A DNA stretch of 64,000 nt from Exiguobacterium sp. 9-2. Lineage in GTDB: Bacteria; Bacillota; Bacilli; Exiguobacteriales; Exiguobacteriaceae. Made by a program: the position numbers and the translations under genes. Location of the stretch: contig NZ_CP142850.1 of NCBI RefSeq assembly GCF_036287235.1, forward strand, positions 1,319,127 to 1,383,126, written 5' to 3'. How positions within the stretch are numbered: the stretch's first letter is position 1; each line of letters opens with the position of its first letter. Below are positions 60,993 through 64,000 of the stretch, one piece after another. The notes under the pieces were generated by a model. That model made no database searches and was not told where the DNA came from. It saw only the letters and a program-made list of their open reading frames with translations.

Positions 60993-62126
60993 ATGAATCA
61001 GAAGTATGAAAAAATCCTTTCACCTTATACCTTATCGAATGGAGTAACTTTGGCGAATCGAGTCGTTGTTGCACCGATGACCACCTATTCAGGAAATATA
61101 GATGGAAGCGTCTCTTCCGGAGAGTTGGATTACTATAGCAGAAGAGCACAAGGACCAGCTATGTTTATTACCGCGGCTGCGACCATTTCATCACTCGGGA
61201 CTAGTTTTCCTCGTCAAATGAAAGCATATGGAGAACACAATATACCAGGTCTTTCGCAGTTGGCTAATAAAATAAAAGAAAAGGGAGCAAGAGCAATCCT
61301 TCAGCTTCATCATGGAGGTAGCGAGAGTCTAATCGGATATATAAGTGAAAGGCGAATGGTTAGCCCGAGTGGTATCGTGGCGAGCCTTTACAAGGATTCA
61401 AGTGATGATTACGTTCCACGTGCGTTAGAACACGAAGAAATTCTATCTACTATTCAGGATTTTGGACGAGCAACAGAGATAGCTATACGTGCAGGGTTTG
61501 ATGGTGTGGAAATTCATGGAGCCAACGGATATCTGATTCAACAATTTTTTTCGAGATATTCAAATCTTCGAACAGATATGTGGGGAGGAACACTAGAAAA
61601 ACGGATGTCCTTTCCATTAGCTGTTATTGAAGAAGTAAAACGAGTCCGAGATCAATATGCGAACAATAATTTTATTATTGGTTATCGCTTCTCACCAGAA
61701 GAACCAGAAAAGAATGGTTTGAACATGGAGGAAACAATCGCCTTTGTAGATCGATTGTCTAATCAAGGCTTGTCGTACCTCCATCTTTCAGTCAAAAACG
61801 TTTGGTCCATGCCTCGAAGTGGTTCAAATCAAACAAAAACAAGATCAGAGATTTTTCGGGATGTGATTGCGGATAGAACAAGTTTTCTGTCACTCGGTTC
61901 TATACACACACCAGATGATGCCTTGAACGTATTAGAACAAGGAATTCCATTATTCGGATTAGGAAGAGAGTTATTAATGGAACCAGATTGGGTTCGAAAA
62001 CTAATAGCAGGAAGAGAAGAAGAAATTCGTACGACCTTGTCACGCGATGATCAACAAACGCTCTCCATTCCGGATGAAATGTGGAAAAATATTCTTACGC
62101 GTGATGGATTGCCTGCACAACGATGA
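60993..62126 (+). CDS. Old yellow enzyme family NADH:flavin oxidoreductase
   Basis: Several starts are possible; I choose ATG 60993 ([20 protein letters not shown]), with GTG 60981 and TTG 60990 nearby and GGAG at 60976. The about 377-residue TIM-barrel has [21 protein letters not shown] (His pair for substrate phenolates), [20 protein letters not shown] and [12 protein letters not shown]. It reduces activated C=C bonds with NAD(P)H and FMN. With the divergent LysR regulator and following exporter it may form a detoxification unit. Confidence 0.88.
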   Translation: MNQKYEKILSPYTLSNGVTLANRVVVAPMTTYSGNIDGSVSSGELDYYSRRAQGPAMFITAAATISSLGTSFPRQMKAYGEHNIPGLSQLANKIKEKGARAILQLHHGGSESLIGYISERRMVSPSGIVASLYKDSSDDYVPRALEHEEILSTIQDFGRATEIAIRAGFDGVEIHGANGYLIQQFFSRYSNLRTDMWGGTLEKRMSFPLAVIEEVKRVRDQYANNNFIIGYRFSPEEPEKNGLNMEETIAFVDRLSNQGLSYLHLSVKNVWSMPRSGSNQTKTRSEIFRDVIADRTSFLSLGSIHTPDDALNVLEQGIPLFGLGRELLMEPDWVRKLIAGREEEIRTTLSRDDQQTLSIPDEMWKNILTRDGLPAQR

Positions 62127-62157
62127 ATAAATGTGTAAGCAAAAAGGGGAGATAGAC

Positions 62158-63072
62158 ATGAACAAGAATGCTTTGTTTCAACTAAGTATAGCTATGACTA
62201 TCTTTGGATCAATTGGCTTTTTTTCAACTTTTACAGGTCTTCCGGCAATTGAATTAGTGTGGGTTCGATGTATTTGTGCTGCTGTATTTCTTATAATGGC
62301 ATGGATCGTATCTGGACGCTTTAAAAGGGAAAAATGGAATAGGAAAGAACTCATATACATTGCTTGTTGTGGTATGACGAATGTTTGTAATTGGGTGTTT
62401 CTTTTTAAAGCATTTGAAAGAACGTCCATTACAATTGCCATAACCTTATATCACTTAGCTCCTATTATTGTTCTTGTGATGGGTAGTCTTTTCTTTAAAG
62501 AAAAAAAGACGAAACTCATGTATGTATCTATGTTAGTTTGTTTTATTGGAACATTGAGTATTATAGGTACCGATGGTGTGCGGTTTGCTTCAGAAAGCTG
62601 GAGGGGGATCGTGTACAGCATCATCGCAGCATGTTTCTATGCAGCAACAATGCTGCTAGGAAAGAGTATTACAAAAACTAGTGTATATGCGACCACTTTT
62701 ATTCAAATGGTGATCGGTCTGATTGTGTTACTTCCATTCATTCATTTTAATAACTATCAAGCAATTGATACTTCTCAGTGGATGTACGTCACTGTAACCG
62801 GAGTTATTCATACAGGTATAGTTTATTTTCTGTTTTTCAATAGCATTCGTCATTTACCAACGACAGTTGTCTCTTCTATGGTTTTTGTCGACCCTACAGT
62901 GGCTATTTTATTAGACGTTTTTTTCGGAAATGTGTATCTAAGGTGGCTACAGCTATTCGGTATATTGTGTATCTTTATCGGATTGTTTTATTCGCTTAAA
63001 GCAAGCAGTCATATTGCTAGTATCACTGAAGAAAACTATATTACTCGAACAGGAAAAGTAAGAAGGCAGTAA
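62158..63072 (+). CDS. EamA/DMT family transporter
   Basis: ATG at 62158, six bases after GGGGAG. The 304-residue protein has ten predicted helices in two EamA repeats: FGSIGFFSTFTGLPAIELVW and, from about 155, a second repeat beginning WRGIVYSIIAACFYAATMLL. Signature segments include YHLAPIIVLVMGSLFFKEK and SSMVFVDPTVAILLDVFFGN. Exports metabolites or amino acids, substrate unknown. It starts 31 bases after the reductase gene and shares its transcript. A terminator follows at 63145. Confidence 0.85.
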   Translation: MNKNALFQLSIAMTIFGSIGFFSTFTGLPAIELVWVRCICAAVFLIMAWIVSGRFKREKWNRKELIYIACCGMTNVCNWVFLFKAFERTSITIAITLYHLAPIIVLVMGSLFFKEKKTKLMYVSMLVCFIGTLSIIGTDGVRFASESWRGIVYSIIAACFYAATMLLGKSITKTSVYATTFIQMVIGLIVLLPFIHFNNYQAIDTSQWMYVTVTGVIHTGIVYFLFFNSIRHLPTTVVSSMVFVDPTVAILLDVFFGNVYLRWLQLFGILCIFIGLFYSLKASSHIASITEENYITRTGKVRRQ

Positions 63073-63144
63073 TCTATATTCTTTTAAGAACCATTCTTTC
63101 TTTTTGATGTAAATAATCCTAAGAGACCTATGAATGTATGCAGA

Positions 63145-63179
63145 AAATCTATTCCACAAAATTAGGAATAGATTTTTTG
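63145..63179 (+). terminator. Terminator of the reductase-exporter operon
   Basis: AAATCTATTCC and GGAATAGATTT form an 11-bp stem with an 8-base loop, followed by TTTTG. The stretch 63,180-63,453 is AT-rich and probably carries the promoter of the next cluster; no gene seen. Confidence 0.85.
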
Positions 63180-63453
63180 TTTATTTCTACAAACTTGACG
63201 TCATGTTGAAACAAGATCCCTCATCTTATCACTAAAGAGATAGTTTTCAATTTTATATGGTAGTCATCTGATTAATTTATTATTTTAGGCAAAAAGATAC
63301 ATATGAAACCGAAAATACATTATCCATTTAATAGAAAAGTTAGTGATTGAAACTTAATAAAAAAAATATCGTATGTATTAGTTGTATAATAACTTTTATG
63401 AAAACATAATGACTTACTAAACGAAACAAATACATTTGCCGGAGGGAACATCT

Positions 63454-63711
63454 ATGGTATTAGCTTTCCTTGGCCTTGGTATCGGATTCTTTTTATTAAC
63501 GTTAGGCATCTATTTCATTCGGTCGAAGCATGCGTTGAAGACGCCTTTAGCAGGACACGGAGATAGCGTCGACACGGTGGATTCATTCGTACTCAGTATT
63601 ATTTTGTCGATTGGTGTTATCCTATTTTGTTCATTGACTGTCAGACACTACGGTTACGTCTGTGTCTTAGGTGGTCTGTTCATTTTATACGCCGTCAGTG
63701 CAGCTTGGTGA
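63454..63711 (+). CDS. Small membrane protein next to an immunity-type gene
   Basis: ATG at 63454 is seven bases after GGAGGG. The 85-residue protein has three hydrophobic stretches (MVLAFLGLGIGFFLLTLGIY; SFVLSIILSIGVILFCSLTV; YGYVCVLGGLFILYAVSAAW) and a hydrophilic loop HGDSVDTVDS between the first two. No family recognised. The next gene, 43 bases on, carries the WGR-like module, so this is probably the first gene of a second immunity cluster. Confidence 0.6.
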   Translation: MVLAFLGLGIGFFLLTLGIYFIRSKHALKTPLAGHGDSVDTVDSFVLSIILSIGVILFCSLTVRHYGYVCVLGGLFILYAVSAAW

Positions 63712-63754
63712 GACCTAAAAGAAGTTAGAAAGCAAGATAAAGGGAGCTCAAATC

Positions 63755-64000
63755 ATGATTCAATTACTGAAACAAGTCGACGATCATGTGTATCACATCG
63801 TCTTTCACCAAGAAGGGCGTACTTTATTCTGCCGGGAAGGGGTTGCTCGAAGAGAGCAGGCGATCGATAGCGAAGATATGATGGAAACAAACGAAGAGTC
63901 CGCGACGAAGCGGATTGTCTTCAAGAATCCGTTTCTCGCGTATCGTCAGAAAAAAGCATGGGTACGTGAAAAATTAGACGATGGATACAGGCGATCACCT
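63755..64000 (+). CDS. WGR-like domain immunity-type protein, 3' end outside window
   Basis: ATG at 63755 follows AAGGGAG. The 82 visible residues begin MIQLLKQVDDHVYHIVFHQE-GRTLFCREG and end AWVREKLDDGYRRS, the fourth copy of the WGR-like N-terminal module in the window (others at 9290, 11375 and 15591). What follows lies outside the window. It shows that the module is not confined to the island at 7978-23422. Confidence 0.65.
   Translation, partial: MIQLLKQVDDHVYHIVFHQEGRTLFCREGVARREQAIDSEDMMETNEESATKRIVFKNPFLAYRQKKAWVREKLDDGYRRSP

Noticed and set aside
1-64000. CRISPR arrays, tRNA or rRNA genes, complete prophage or transposase genes
   Set aside because: No regularly spaced repeats, cloverleaf-like segments, or transposase, integrase or phage structural proteins were recognised when reading the window.

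Overview
The window looks like the chromosome of a low-to-mid GC Gram-positive rod of the Bacillales, most probably Exiguobacterium or a close relative. This is inferred from purine-rich Shine-Dalgarno sites before nearly every gene, frequent TTG/GTG starts, teichoic-acid polymerase-type genes, a YdfHIJ-type two-component/MMPL set, an AraR-controlled arabinan cluster and CcpA cre-like sites. No rRNA, tRNA, CRISPR array or complete transposon was seen.

Layout. (1) 1-6,000, minus strand: wall polymer and glycosylation genes (CDP-glycerol glycerophosphotransferase cut by the left edge, a GT4 glucosyltransferase and a GT2 transferase with C-terminal repeats), then a lipoprotein and a zinc-ribbon protein. 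(2) 7,100-23,460: an accessory island of about 20 co-directional small genes that reads as a polyimmunity locus. Recognisable members are SUFU, SUKH, DUF2750, DUF4241-like, DUF2691, DUF2716 and DUF5412 families, mixed with unnamed families. Two modules recur on different partners: a WGR-like N-terminal domain, and a domain I call 'FPIY' after its conserved start. Several members are frameshifted and no toxin gene is visible. (3) 23,500-40,550: an L-arabinan/arabinose regulon. AraR (minus strand, followed by a YesL-like membrane protein) faces a sugar-binding lipoprotein, two permeases and an arabinanase lipoprotein. Then follow araB-araD-araA, a GH51 arabinofuranosidase, a small Cys-rich protein, an aldose epimerase, araM and two tandem GH43 enzymes. 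Seven AraR-type boxes with a TTTGT-n-CG-n-ACAAA core lie at the two promoter regions, with cre-like sites. No ABC ATPase is encoded, so a shared one of MsmX type is presumably used. (4) 40,550-47,200: gene relics (a chemotaxis-receptor fragment and others), a YkoS-like/GT2/GtrA lipid-linked sugar operon, an MFS exporter and a candidate structured RNA. (5) 47,185-52,550: sensor kinase, response regulator, MMPL transporter, a 5'-eroded gene, and a maltose-acetyltransferase-type gene with an in-frame amber codon. (6) 52,760-57,960: VOC protein, MFS plus ROK regulator, and an XRE regulator divergent from a FabF-type ketosynthase. (7) 58,150-59,980: a scrapyard holding an intact RelBE-type module, the relic of a second one, a truncated metalloprotease, a solitary IS200/IS605-type right-end hairpin, and a 5' fragment of an immunity gene whose full copy lies 39 kb away. 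(8) 59,969-63,072: LysR regulator, old-yellow-enzyme reductase and EamA exporter. (9) From 63,454 a second immunity-type cluster starts and leaves the window.

The most interesting part is the modular polyimmunity system (regions 2, 7 and 9). The same modules are copied, fused, swapped and broken within one chromosome, which suggests active diversification against toxins of competing strains. That role is inferred from family knowledge and layout; nothing in the window demonstrates it.
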